Shown here: positions 48,101-59,358 of the stretch, in pieces | Numbering within the stretch: the first letter of the stretch is position 1 | Layout of the letters: each line of letters starts with the position of its first letter | From: Toxonevra muliebris | Lineage: Eukaryota; Arthropoda; Insecta; Diptera; Pallopteridae | Direction of reading: 5' to 3' | Assembly: GCA_963691655.1 (NCBI GenBank) | Contig: OY829327.1 | Coordinates: forward strand, 63,624,079 to 63,688,078 | Length of the DNA: 64,000 nucleotides | Translations under genes and position numbers: made by a program | Notes under the pieces: model-generated | Seen by the model: the letters and a program-made list of their open reading frames with translations, nothing else | The model's database searches: none | What the model was told of the DNA's origin: nothing

Positions 48101-48573
48101 CATGTTTGGCAACAAGATGGAAGTTAGTGTCCAAACTAAAACATGAGTTTTGGCAACGATGGTCGAAGGAATACCTTTGTGAGCTTCAACAAAGACACAA
48201 ATGGAAAACCCAAGCCAAAAATGTCAGGGCAGGAGAAATGGTGATCATCAAGGAAGACCACGTACCGGTTCTTCAGTGGCCACTTGGAAGAATCATGGCC
48301 ACATATGAAGGTGACGACGGGGCCATTCGGGTAGTTGACGTTAAGACAGCAACAGGTATTTGGAAAAGACCCATCCACAGATTGGCTCCTCTCCCTGTTG
48401 AAAACAACAATGAACAACCGGCATTCCAAGGGGCCCAAGAACAACAAACCTCGAAACCAGAAATTCCGACAAAAAAAAAGGAAAATTCACCATATCAATC
48501 TCGCAACGGTGCTTTTGACGCTACTCATGTTACCACTTATCACGGCGAATCCAATAACGATTCTCCAGATTGA
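45142..48573 (+). pseudogene. BEL/Pao pol (RT, RNase H, integrase), copy 1
   Basis: Gag and protease are absent; the first codons are YDPAEQRC. RT shows HHCVTKPDSSTTKLRVVFDA and the intact active site YVDD (45843-45854). RNase H shows LHAFGDASERASGAAVYIRS and TLPRLELCAAVLCAKL. The integrase zinc region is at 47300-47450 (HNQHKHCGAQ, CITC). The core has SDNATNFVGAKNQL and GLWEAAVKSAKHLL, and the C-terminus has QWPLGRI and RPIHRLAPLP. Breaks: TAA at 45702-45704, TAA at 47262-47264, and a small frame-shifting deletion near 47620 between ATKA and LVSDLTTEAF. An envelope-like gene follows. Confidence 0.88.
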
Positions 48574-49990
48574 AAACACCAAATTCAACACCGACTTGGG
48601 GATCTATTTTGAAGCAATTGAATCAGCACAACTTGAGAGGTCATAATGAAAGCTGGTAGTATACTACGACTTGGAATCATACTGGGAAGAGCTTAAGGTG
48701 CTGTCCATCGGCATTAGTACTTTACGACAACTATGCCTGAAACTGCCAGCCAACACTTGTCATGATATTCTTGTAAATATCGAGCATTTTTAAACTGAGT
48801 TACAAGACGACAACAAGCTGCTGTCTCCTCGCCATCACAAACGAGGCGCCATAAACATAGTAGGAAATATTGCCAATTCATTATTAGGGATCCTAGATAC
48901 GGAATATGCAGACTCAATTTCAAAAACTATTCAGCAAGTAAAGGAAAATGAAGGACATCTATTAGACCTATTCAAAAACCAGACGTCTATCATCGATTCC
49001 ACCATCAACGTTATCAAGCAAGACCAAAAGGAAGTTTATAAGAAGTTCAATAAGCTTGACCACCAGATCACAGACATGTTGAACACAATTAATAACGTCG
49101 AAGAAGAACGAGCTCAAGACAAAGTGTTGCACTTGTTCATAACTTTAGCGTTACAACTACACATGATAGCAGCCCACCTACAGAAAATCCAATCATCAAT
49201 CTTGAATATTTTGATAGATACACATCGAATTTTAGCCATCAATGCACACAGAGACCAATACATCTCCATGAGCCTAACTGATCTAAATACCTGTATGTTA
49301 ATGAAAAAAAATACGTATATATGTCCCAACGCCCAGATGATACACAGCAGAGGATCTGAAGTATGTTCCTGCGAGGTTAGGCTGTTTGCTAATGACACTC
49401 AACCAAATTGCATTCTGCATGAAATTGATAACAATGCAACCTGGATTCAAATGGATCATAAGAACGAATGGATCTATGCCCTAAGAGTTGCCGATCGCTT
49501 GACCGCAGTATGTGATGATAAAATGTTGCAGTTAACACTAGAAGGATCGGGAATATTGAAGTTGCAGCCAACCTGTGTCTTAAAACACAGTTTCACAACA
49601 ATTTACGGACATGAAACAGTTGTCAGCGCGTTACAATCGTCACACATCAGCTTAGGCAAGGCCACTGACATTACCAAGCTGCCACAATTTGTGTCGCGAC
49701 CACACAATATCAGTATTGAACACTACCACACCCAACTGTCAAATCTCACCGCCATTCAACAACAAATGTCATCCCGAGGTTGGGAACTATCGTCTACAAT
49801 CCAAAAAATGGATGTCCATCACACCGCAGTCGGATACTCGGCCCTCATATTATCAGTGGCAGCAATCATATACTTAAGTTGGAAGATCAAGTCAAGGAAG
49901 CATGTATGTAAAGTCACCCCACCACAACCGCTACCACGCACTAGGATCCAAGACCCAGACGACGAAGCAGATTTCGCAACTAATTTTTAA
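48446..49990 (+). pseudogene. Envelope-like gene of BEL/Pao copy 1
   Basis: One reading frame, overlapping the end of pol, carries all the parts of an F-type envelope protein. A hydrophobic signal segment ends near ITANP (about 48490-48550). A furin-like basic site RHHKR (48830-48844) is followed by a hydrophobic GAINIVGNIANSLLGI stretch resembling a fusion peptide, then a heptad-like helical region (about 48940-49130). A Cys-rich middle, a transmembrane segment near 49830-49890 and a short basic tail complete it. Three in-frame stops break it: TAA 48644-48646, TGA 48647-48649 and TAA 48791-48793. It is a dead copy. Similar envelopes are known from some BEL/Pao (Roo-type) and errantivirus elements; exact affinity not tested. 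Confidence 0.7.
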
Positions 49991-50019
49991 TTGTTGACTT
50001 GTAGTCAACGCGTGGGACA

Positions 50020-50515
50020 ATGTACAAATATGTACATATGTAGTCATGATAGCCTGCAATGGCAACAACAACAGAATTAACAATATATGAAGTCGTTGAG
50101 ATTGGCATTGAAATACCCCAATGACATTACACCTTTACATTGATGCTATATATGCATATATTGTTGTTAAATCGCTGTTATTAGCACAATTTAGAATATA
50201 TGCATGTGTTGTTGTTGCTTATGCTCATGTCATTGCACCTTTATTTTGGTACAATATATGCATATATTATTGTCATATTTAGAATCGCTGTTATCAGAAC
50301 AATTTTGAATATATGCATATGTTGTTGTTGCTTATGTCATTGCACCTTTATATTGGTGCAATATATGCATATGTTGTTGTTGCTTATGCTTTTGCATGCT
50401 ATCGTGAGAACTTCCGTTTTATTAGTTTGTTATAATATTATTAGTTAGCATTAATTTAGTATTTAAACACATCATTTATACTTAATAAAAGAGTCTTAAC
50501 GCAAATCTCAAGGTG
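50020..50515 (+). repeat. Putative 3' LTR of BEL/Pao copy 1, with tandem repeats
   Basis: Starts near TGTACAAATATG after the envelope stop and contains a polyadenylation signal AATAAA (about 50484). About three to four tandem units of 100-130 bp lie at 50095-50400, each with ATATGCATATGTTGTTGTTG and CATTGCACCTTTAT words. No 5' LTR is present for comparison, so the edges are estimates. Confidence 0.5.
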
Positions 50516-50795
50516 TAATTATTGACTTGAATAGCGTTTATACTACTGCTTCTTCGGTGTTGTTCTGGTTAAAGTGCTAGAGCAACCAATTCCTTTTTCT
50601 TGTACTGGTTCATGTGCTAGTGCAAGAAACATATAAGGAATACAAGCAGTCAAACCAGGCTACTTCGACAAACGCCATGTTAAATTCACCAGTTGTAGCA
50701 AAGCAAAGTAGATAGATGTGGAACCAGTCACTGTCCTTTAAGAACTATTGAATTCGCTAGTTCGGAACTAGAACTTTTCACTGCAGGGTGCATAC

Positions 50796-51581
50796 AGCGT
50801 GGCCGTTGATAAATTTCAAAAAGTTGCAAAAAATGTGTCACTGAGAGTAAAAAAGTCTCATCCAATTTTTTTTAATAACAGGAACATTTATTTCATTTCG
50901 CAGCAGTTTGCATATAAAAAAAATGTATTGATGTATTGAAAGTAAAAAAAAAAAATAAATTATCCCAAGTAATTAATACATTAAAGTGCTTCATGAAAAA
51001 AATTTGTTGCACACCTCCAAAAATTAACCTTGGTTTATTTTATGATGATTCCCAAAATATTTCAGCTCTACCGATTACCGTTCCATTTTGAAAAAAACTC
51101 TAAAAAATCGCATTTTCTCGAGTCTGCTAGCAGATTTAAAAAAATTTGTTTGCAGAACCCTAGCATTTGTGAACTTTTCATTGGTCAAACAATTTTCCCT
51201 AAGTCAGTGTGGCAAATTTGAAAATAAGTTTTTAAAAAATCTTATGAAACGACAGTGTTGCAACTAAAACGTATGTATATAATTAGTGTTGCGAACTTTC
51301 AAGTTAAAGGCAATGGATTTTTCGTATATGGCCGAAGACCATAGCAGTCAGTGCCACTGCATAATAGTTTATTTGTACAATTGTATTATATGTATAAACT
51401 TTTAAAATAAAAATTTTTCGTATAATTTCATGTGAATATCACACTTTTTACAAAAAAGTCTCAAAAGTTGCAAGTATTTTAAAAAAGTCTTAATTTTTGG
51501 GTATTTTCGAAAAGTCGTGTCAAAGTCTCCAAACAGTCAAAAAGGTTGCAATTAAAACTTAAGTCTCATAACGGCCACGCT
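50796..51581. mobile_element. E3: TIR element next to E2
   Basis: TIRs are AGCGTGGCCGTT and its complement AACGGCCACGCT, 786 bp in all, flanked by GCATAC on both sides (50790-50795 and 51582-51587). The interior repeats GTTGCAA and AAAAGTCTCA words. No ORF. It sits between E2 and the outer E1 right arm. Confidence 0.72.
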
Positions 51582-51582
51582 G

Positions 51583-51838
51583 CATACATATATTCCAATT
51601 CAAATAAACGCTTTGCTGCGCGTATAAACCATCACCGTGCATACACTTCAGAAGCCTAAAGCTGAATGATTCAATCATTATGATTGATAAACTCAAATGA
51701 CGACTATGCGGAACATTGAAATGAAACAAACACAATATTGTGTTTGGTATGCTACCGGAGTGCTTTGAAGCACGATTGGGAGTCAGGCTACAAGTTTTTA
51801 GTGAAACAACTTTTTTGGCTCTCTATGTGTTTATATGC
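51583..51838 (-). repeat. E1 right inverted arm, outer part
   Basis: The reverse complement matches 39841-40120 closely (GCCTGACTCCCAATCGTGCT, ACACAATATTGTGTTTG, TCAATCATAATGATTGA). It joins the inner part at 44226 once E2 and E3 are removed. Confidence 0.75.
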
Positions 51839-52698
51839 TCAGTGCTATAATGTACTTCTATGAACTTTAGAAACTGTGCAGCCATAGCTGCACATCAGAT
51901 AGATACTTAATAAAACGAATATGCAATTCTATGTTAATTTTTTTTTAATTTTAAGAAGATTAAGAAGCAAAATTACAAACTTTGTACTATTCGTGTATTT
52001 TATGAGCAAAAGTACTGAAAAATGCAACAGTGTGCATCAATGAATTGTCCTACAATTTGAAATCTTTCGTGTTAGTGTATGTACAAAAAATGGATGAAAG
52101 TATTATATTTCGGACATACGAAAACGAATTTCAGGCAAATTTAGCATTTCGTTGAAATGCGGAATTTTTCCATGCAAAAACTTGAATTGCCGAAAATAGC
52201 TCAGCAACCCTCAAACACATGGTTGTAAAAAATACAAAAAAATTTAAGATTACATAATTTTTAGACATTTTGGATTTTGTTGAAAAAATAAAATAATTGA
52301 GCCGGAGAGCAGCTCATTGCAATTCATCCAGTTATACATAATTGCTGTATAAATTCTTGCTATCCAATCACTGTTGCCAGATTGCGAAACCTATTTCCCT
52401 CTAGATGAACCAAACAAATCTTCAGTTCTGCCACTTTTAGAAATTTAGAATTTATTGTTATTACAATATTTATATGGTTATCTTACACATATAAAATACA
52501 ATGTTTATATACCTACCCAGTCGGAAACAAAGTACTCCAAAAGGCGTTTTAAAGTGCTTTGTGCAAAGCAAAAAGGTCTTTGCTTTTCCATTACTTACCA
52601 TTACGTTTTTTACATTGCATGTCCTAGGCGATCAGCACAAGAGCGCATAGTAGAATGAGAGCCGTACAGCAGCAATAGCAGTGCCTATAATCTCTTTT
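51839..52698. other. Intron 2, unassigned
   Basis: No gene or TIR recognised. Confidence 0.35.
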
Positions 52699-52900
52699 AC
52701 TCCATTTAACCTCCGCAGTAAGGCTAAGCAAAGCAATACATTTTTCAAACGCTGCAAGCAGTGTGATAAAGCAAAGTATCGATAATACGAACAACAAATA
52801 CGATGTTCGTATTATTATCCTCCTGCTTTGTTTCATAGCAAGCAGCGATTGAAAAGTATACTGCTTTGCTTTTGCTTTATTGTGGAGTTTAAATGGAGGA
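52699..52900. repeat. Imperfect long hairpin
   Basis: Arms of about 67 nt (from AAGCAAAGCAATACA at 52726, and its counterpart ending at 52871) pair with scattered mismatches around a 12-nt loop. The stem next to the loop (GATAATACGAAC / GTTCGTATTATTATC) is strong. Outer CTCCATTTAA / TTTAAATGGAG extends the palindrome. It may be a small foldback transposon or a microRNA-like hairpin. Confidence 0.55.
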
Positions 52901-54000
52901 AGAAATTTGTTTTGTTAAAATGAATTATGTACACACAAAAATGTTTTATCATTACAAATTTTTATTTTCATTATTTTAATTAAAATATAAAAAGAAAAAT
53001 CTTACAAATTAATATTATTAATACATAATACTTACAAAAAAAGAACATTTTCAACTGCGTTTCACAAGCTTTCTTCCACTTATTTTTCACTTTCCACTTC
53101 TGTTTTTTCTTTGGTTACTAAACGCCTGAAGTGCCTGCTGCTGATACAATCTGTGAAATAAAATTTTCTGTATTATTTAATAAATAAAAATGATTATTAT
53201 ACAAACCTTTTAATATTTTAAGTAACAAATATTTTCTTAATACACTCGCGCGCAATGTAACCGACAAGAAATTAAAACAAAAGAACGATATGCCGAAAAA
53301 AACGAGTAACTGAAAAAGAATATTAACCTTACTTCTGCATTGGTGTCAATTTGGAGTTTAAAAAATTTGCAAATATATAATGCATTGTGCCAATATGAAA
53401 CCAAACGCAATAAAATTTTAACGCAGAGATCGGGTTAACCGATTTGAATACAGAGAGGCAATAATGCGATAATATGAGCATCAAACACGAAGTTTAACTT
53501 CTGATGTTCGTATTATCGTTCTCTTGCATTGTTGCAGTGAAATAGCAGCTGACGAGCATAATGTTTTTATTTAGTCTTCAACCAAAGTACTTTCATTTTG
53601 TCCGATAAACATAATCATTATATTCAGTAGGGGAAGTCAAACTCATTTGAGAAAAAAACCTATCAACCGAGGTGGTAGATACTGGGCATGTCATCAGGGT
53701 TAATGCTAAAATGATGATATCTTTTCAATAATCAGTAGACTTTATAAATTAAATTTAAACACATTATATTAAGAACTTTTAGCGGTTTAAAGTGAACAAA
53801 AAAAACTTTTGTAGAAAAGCGAAAATTAGAGAAAATACACGTCAACTAAGAATTAGCGTGAATGATAATTGCCATTGTGTAAAAAATGTCACGAATAATG
53901 TGTTGTCCATGAACTTCAAAAAACACAATATCACATATGATTTTTTTTTAGGTTAGAAAGGAATAATATAAATAGTAGATTGAATTTAGTTAAAAATCCT
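52901..54000. other. Intron 2, unassigned
   Basis: A second small palindrome of similar composition lies near 53465-53530 (GATAATATGAGCATCA / TGATGTTCGTATTATC). A minus-strand patch at about 53080-53150 reads LYQQQALQAFSNQRKNRSGK after a TTTCACAG acceptor-like site; I do not recognise it. Confidence 0.3.
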
Positions 54001-54226
54001 TGTGTGAAGAAAAAACAAAGAAAGTTAATAATTCAAGTACTTTATTTTTCGGCTGCTCGCAGACGACTGTCAGCGAGCCACAAGAAAATATGAGAACACT
54101 CCAAAGAGAGAATAACAAGTTACAATATGAAATTATCAAATAAGAGAATGACAAGTTACATTATGAGAACCAAGTTAAAATCTACGAACCAAGTTAAAAT
54201 ATAAATATGACAAGTTTAACCCAACA
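54001..54226 (-). repeat. BEL/Pao copy 2, 3' LTR
   Basis: 226 bp, TGTGTGAAG...CCCAACA on the + strand, matching the other LTR. A 54-bp internal duplication around GACAAGTTACA..ATGAGAACCAAGTTAAAAT makes it longer. ATCCT (53996-54000) flanks it. Confidence 0.93.
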
Positions 54227-57200
54227 TAGTCCGCGCCTTGAACGGATCCCGTTCAATTATCCTTTGGTAGTGGAGCTAACTTATGAATTGGACGTCGTAA
54301 TAATCCCTTCTTTGTCTTAAGCTCGACAACTCGTACTTTGTCATCTGCACCGGAGAACGTTCGAATAATGCGCCCAAGCAACCATTGTTGTGGAGGCGTG
54401 TTGTCTTCATGTATAAGGACCAATTGTCCGATGACGATGTTAGGTTGTGGCTTCAGCCATTTGGAGCGTTGCTGCAAACTCAATATGTGGTCACGTTGCC
54501 ACAGGTCCCAGAATTGTTGCTTCAAAAACGTCACACGTTGCCACCGTGTTAGATAGGATGTTTTACTGCAATCGAAGTGCTCGTCTGGAACTGCTAACAA
54601 TGATGCACCAATTAGTAAATGGGCTGGCGTCAACGCTTCTCCATCGGTAGGGTCATCGGACCGGATAGGTCGCGAATTAAGTATCACTTCTGCTTCAACA
54701 GCGACAGTTTGGAGTTTTTCGAACGTCAAGTGTGCTTGTGAAACAATTTTTAGTAGCGGCTGCTTTGTCGATTTGACGGTTGCCTCCCACAGCCCGTCAA
54801 AGTGCGGTGCTCGGGGTGGAATAAAGCAAAACTCAAAGCCATTTCTGATGCTGAAGTTAATTGCGCTTGACAAAGCGTCCTTGTTGTTAATTTCGACTGC
54901 GCGCCAACAAAATTCGTTGCGTTGTCACAGTATACCCGTAGTGGAATGCCTCGTCTACCTATAAAACGCTTAAGACATAATAAGAAGTTATTAGTTGACA
55001 AATCGGATACAAGTTCGATGTGTACTGCCTTTGACGCAAAGCACACAAACACTGCGAGATACGTTTTATAGGGTTGCCTGCCTCGAATGCGCTAAGACGT
55101 AAAAAAAGGACCGCAAAAGTCGACGCCACTGATGAGAAATGGTCGCTGCGCTCGTAGACGATCTGCAGGTAAGTTACCCATTATTTGCTGTATGAGCTTG
55201 GGCTTATAATGGAAGCAATGAATGCAATTGCGAACTATTTTTCGCACAACTTCCTTGGCGTTGACAATCCAAATTTTTTGGCGTAAAAGCCCAATTAAAG
55301 CCTTATGGCCAGCATGGAGATGTTTTCGATGAAGAAATTCGACGTATAGTTGAGTAAAATTGTGCTGCTTTGGGAGTAGTGCCGGAAATCTAGCATCATA
55401 TGGAATGGGTGCCTTTGATTGACGCCCTCCTACTCTCAAAATCGAAACACTGAAGCTGCATATCGTACATAAATGGTGATAAATTTAATATACTCGTTGA
55501 AACTGGTTTGTTGTTGCGCAAGTGATCGACTTCTTTTGCATAAAATTCATCTTGAATTACTGAAACGATTTTCCAGAAGGTACAGTACAACTCACTGTAA
55601 GGAATGTGAATGATGTCCGCTATCTTGAGTTGACTATTAGATGGTGTTTTGTTAAACATCCGATAATCGTATGAGATGATACGAAGGCAGCGAATGTATG
55701 AAGACGTTTGTTCGACAATTTCCTTAATGATATTTCCCCCTGTGTCACTGTTAATACATTTGAACACAACCAACTTGCGACGTTCCTTGTTGATTATATT
55801 GTTGTCAGGCTCAGCATCGTTTTTGACAGTAGGCCACTCAGCGGAATCCTTGGTCAAAAATTCAGGACCCGAAAACCACATTGTATTTGGTAACTCTAGA
55901 GCACTACATCCACATGAGACAATATCAGCTGGGTTGCTTTTTGTGGGAACATGTCGCCAAGAGATATTCAGAGAGAGTTGTTGCACTTTTGCAACACGGT
56001 TTGCCACAAAACTTACTAAAGATGATGAGTGTGTTTTGAGTCATTGCAAAACAAGTCAGTCCAGAAGAAAACATTACCTGTGACACCTTCGAGCTTGTCA
56101 CGTATTTTTTCCCAAGTTCTACTTAATAGTAATGCAGCACAAAGTTCCAGTCTTGGCACTGACTGCGCCTTTATAGGCGCCACCTTTGATTTGGCTATCA
56201 ATAAATTTGTTCTCACGTTGACATTTTGTACGGCTCGAATATATATACAACAGCCGTATGCTCGTTGTGACGCGTCTGCAAATCCGTGCACTTCACAATG
56301 TGTGAAAGCAGACGTGAATACGTAACGTGGAATTTCAATGCTATTTATATTCTCCAGGTCCGCCTTGATTTGAAGCCATAGTAAGTTAATAGCAGGTGGT
56401 AACGGTTCGTCCCATTCAACCTTCTGTAGCCAAGCTTCTTGCAATAAAATTTTACATCGAATGACGATTGGACTCAAGAGCCTCAACACGTCGAAAATTT
56501 TTGAAACCACTGATAAAACTGACCGCTTTGTAGCAATTGCGATAACAGGCAACTTATAACGATAACAAAAATTATCAATGCGCGGCTTCCATGCCATTCC
56601 AAGCGCCTTTGTGCAAGGTTCTTCTGTAATGTTGAATGGAATTTCATCAACAGTTTCGGAGAGAAGTGTAGAGTGGTTTGAGTTCCATTTAGCCAGTTGT
56701 ATGCCAGCAGTGCTCAAAATCTGCATAACTTCATGCCTCTTTTGCTGAAGTTCGTGCAAAGTTTCTGCACCAGTGAGCAGATCGTTGACATATAAGTCTT
56801 TGCGTATAACGTCTGAACCAATCGGGAATGCGTCTTTATATAGTTCTGCGAGATACAAAAGGGACCGAATAGCAAGGAATGGCGCCGCTGACATTCCATA
56901 AGTGACTGTATTTACTTGAAAAATTTGTAAATTTGGATCATTTTCGTCTCTCCACAGTATCAATTGAAATGGCCAATCGCGCTCATCAATAAAGAACTGA
57001 CGATACATTTTTGAAATGTCCGCAGTTAAGGCATATTTGTGTAGTCGAAATGAAAGCATTGTAATTATTAAGTCTTGCTGTATTGTTGGACCTGTAAGAA
57101 GGATTTCATTTAAAGAATAATTTGTTGATGTTCGTGCTGATGCATCAAAGCTTAGTGGTGACGCTGTCTGGACGGAGTACGCAGTGATGAGGTATGAAGT

Positions 57201-58400
57201 AGTGTGGTTTACTGCGATCGATTGTAGAAATAGGTGACATATGGCCTAGCGCGACATACTCTCTTAAAATATCGGTGTACATTCCTTTGAGCACTTGATC
57301 ACGTTGCAAGCGTCGCTCAAGAGAGAGAAAACGCCTTTGCGCGATTTCAAAAGATTCGCCTAGTGCATCTGGTGCATGTTTGAATGGTAAACGTACCTGT
57401 AAACGACCATCGCTTCGCACACAAATGAAGTGGGCTTCAGCCTTTTCTTCTTCAACTGAGAGTGCCATTTTTTGTTTATCGAACTCTTCGATTTCCCAAA
57501 ATCGAGTTAAAGCACCATCTAGCCCAGTCCCTGATAATTCTACTGCAATGTTGCAAGATGCTCCGTTAGATGTGCGATTTGCTTCAAAATTGCCTCCTAC
57601 AATCCATCCAAACATTGTATTTAACAGATATGGAAACCCCTTGCCTAACGAAATTTTACCATAACGTAGTAGTTCGAAAAAACCTTCTGCTCTTATTAAC
57701 AAATCAATGCGCTGTGGCTTGTAAAAGAAAGGATCGGCCCATTGTATTTGATCTGGAATCTCCCAGTTTTCAACGTTTATGTATTAACCTGGTTGAGTTG
57801 CAGCTATGGATTTTATAACCGTAAATTTTGACGACCACTCAAAATCTGTTACACGAGATCTTATGGTGGCGACAACCGAATGTTTTAATGTGGTGCGAAT
57901 GTCTGCAATACCTGATACTTCTTGAACCGTAGGATGCCATTTTAGTTTAAGCGACTTGGCTGTTCTTTCGGTTATAAAGCTTATCTCAGAGCATGAGTCT
58001 AAAAGTGCACAAATAGGTTGTAAAATGCCGTATTTATCTTTAATGAAAATTAAAGCTGTAGGTAGTATTGCTCTTTTGCATGTCCTAGTGATTAGAGATA
58101 CAGGAGTACTGTGCGATGATTGTCCATGGCTAAAAGTGAAGGTTGATGGTAGCTCTATACTCTGTGATTGAGTCGGTACCGTGTTAATGTGTATGGTGTT
58201 TCGAACAACACATACGACAGCGTGACTGCGATGGACATTTAACTACTGTATGGCCTTTGCGCAAACAGTTAATGCACAAAGATGATCGTTTCACAAATTT
58301 GAAACGTTCTGCGACAGGAAGTGCCAAAAATGTTGGACAACTTGTTAAAAAATGATCAGCGCTATTACAATGTATACAGGTTGCCTTTGAACTAACAAGA
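54227..58400 (-). pseudogene. BEL/Pao pol (protease, RT, RNase H, integrase), copy 2
   Basis: Read right to left. Gag zinc knuckles lie near 58390-58200 (HCNSADHFLTSC, CINCLRKGHTVVKC). The aspartic protease site near 58000 reads ALLDSCSE, with Cys where Gly is usual. RT begins PHYFIPHHCVLRPDSVTTKL, followed by a small deletion at about 57145. The active site reads YVND (56781-56792), an Asp-to-Asn change expected to abolish synthesis. RNase H has HGFADASQRAYGC and VPRLELCAALLL. Integrase has HKALIGLLRQKIW, NCIHC, YCDNATNFVGA and a GLWEATVKS box. Frame breaks lie near 57145, 56020, 55400, 55092 (stop) and 54870. No envelope gene. Confidence 0.88.
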
Positions 58401-58761
58401 GTGAATCATTTTGCCCCTTGGTTGGTTTTATTCTGCTTTTCTTTTTGCCTTGCGTTTGAGTCTAATGGCTTAACTTTACTCTCTAATAACTGACAGCGGC
58501 GACTTAAAATTGAATAGCAATCGTCTCATGTAGGTAGCTTTCAATAGTCCTGTTTTTCATCGTACTTGAATCTTGACTCTGAATGTATTTTGGCCAAAAC
58601 CGTGTGAATCAGCATTGCATTAAGTATGTCTTTTTCTGAACCTAACGATAACAATGAGCCACGTAGTGCAGATACTGTGTCAATAATATTTCGAAGTGAA
58701 ACCGAATCTGATCTTGACATTATAGGCAAATTGAAAATAGCTGTGATGTGGTCGCGAAAGA

Positions 58762-59358
58762 TTAGTTGTCAAAGCGCTCTTTTAAGCGATCTAGAACCTT
58801 TGGATAATTCTCTTCTGTTACTTGGTAACATTCAACTACAGCTAAAGCTTGATCGGAAAGGCAATTCAGCAAATAATTAAATTTGTCTATAATTGGAATC
58901 GGTTCATCGTCGACCAGATTTTTAAAAGTTGTAATGAACCGCTTATATTCACTATACTTTCCATCAAATTTTGGAAGCTTTAAATGGGGCAAGCGATGCT
59001 TGTGTGAAAGAACTGAAGTAGAGGAATTTGCGTTGCTAGTATCTAAAACGCTGGTTCGGCGTGACGTACTCAACAACGTCATAATTGCAGCTTTAGCAGC
59101 GATGTACAATTCTTCGATGTCGCCTCTAGCTGGGTCATTTTCGTTGTGTCTTTCTATTTGACCTTGGATGTGGCTCAACTGCTTGAAGTACGACTCAAGG
59201 ATTTGTAGACGACATTCAAGAATAGTTGCATCAACTCTACCTGCCTCCCTTTTCACCTTTACCTTCATCATTGAAATGCTTCGTTTGAGTGCAGTTCGCT
59301 GCTGTTTGAGAGCCGCTTGCTCCGCAGCGACGTCAACGCTACTCGGATTGTCTGGCAT
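58762..59358 (-). pseudogene. BEL/Pao gag, copy 2 (5' part readable)
   Basis: The ATG at 59358 (MPDNPSSVDVAAEQAALKQQ) is preferred to upstream in-frame starts because the family's gag begins with such a charged helix. A coiled-coil-like N-terminal region is followed by LPHLKLPKFDGKYSEYKRFI, the DUF1759-type gag domain of BEL/Pao elements, and YLLNCLSDQALAVVECYQVT. The open frame ends after LKERFDN at 58762. The C-terminal zinc knuckles continue in another frame. Confidence 0.82.

Larger units (their letters stand above)
44227..50788. mobile_element. E2: TIR element carrying a BEL/Pao insertion
   Basis: Ends are CCCTGCAGTGAAA (44227) and its exact inverted complement TTTCACTGCAGGG (to 50788). 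Sub-terminal sequence on both sides repeats GAACTAG/CTAGTTC/GTGCTAG words (44240-44310, 45020-45110, 50575-50780), likely transposase-binding repeats. Non-BEL sequence is about 44227-45140 and 50516-50788. Superfamily not identified; the flanks share only CATA. Confidence 0.62.

Noticed and set aside
50095..50400. CRISPR-like repeat array
   Set aside because: Repeats are long, diverged and contiguous without unique spacers, and the sequence is eukaryotic.
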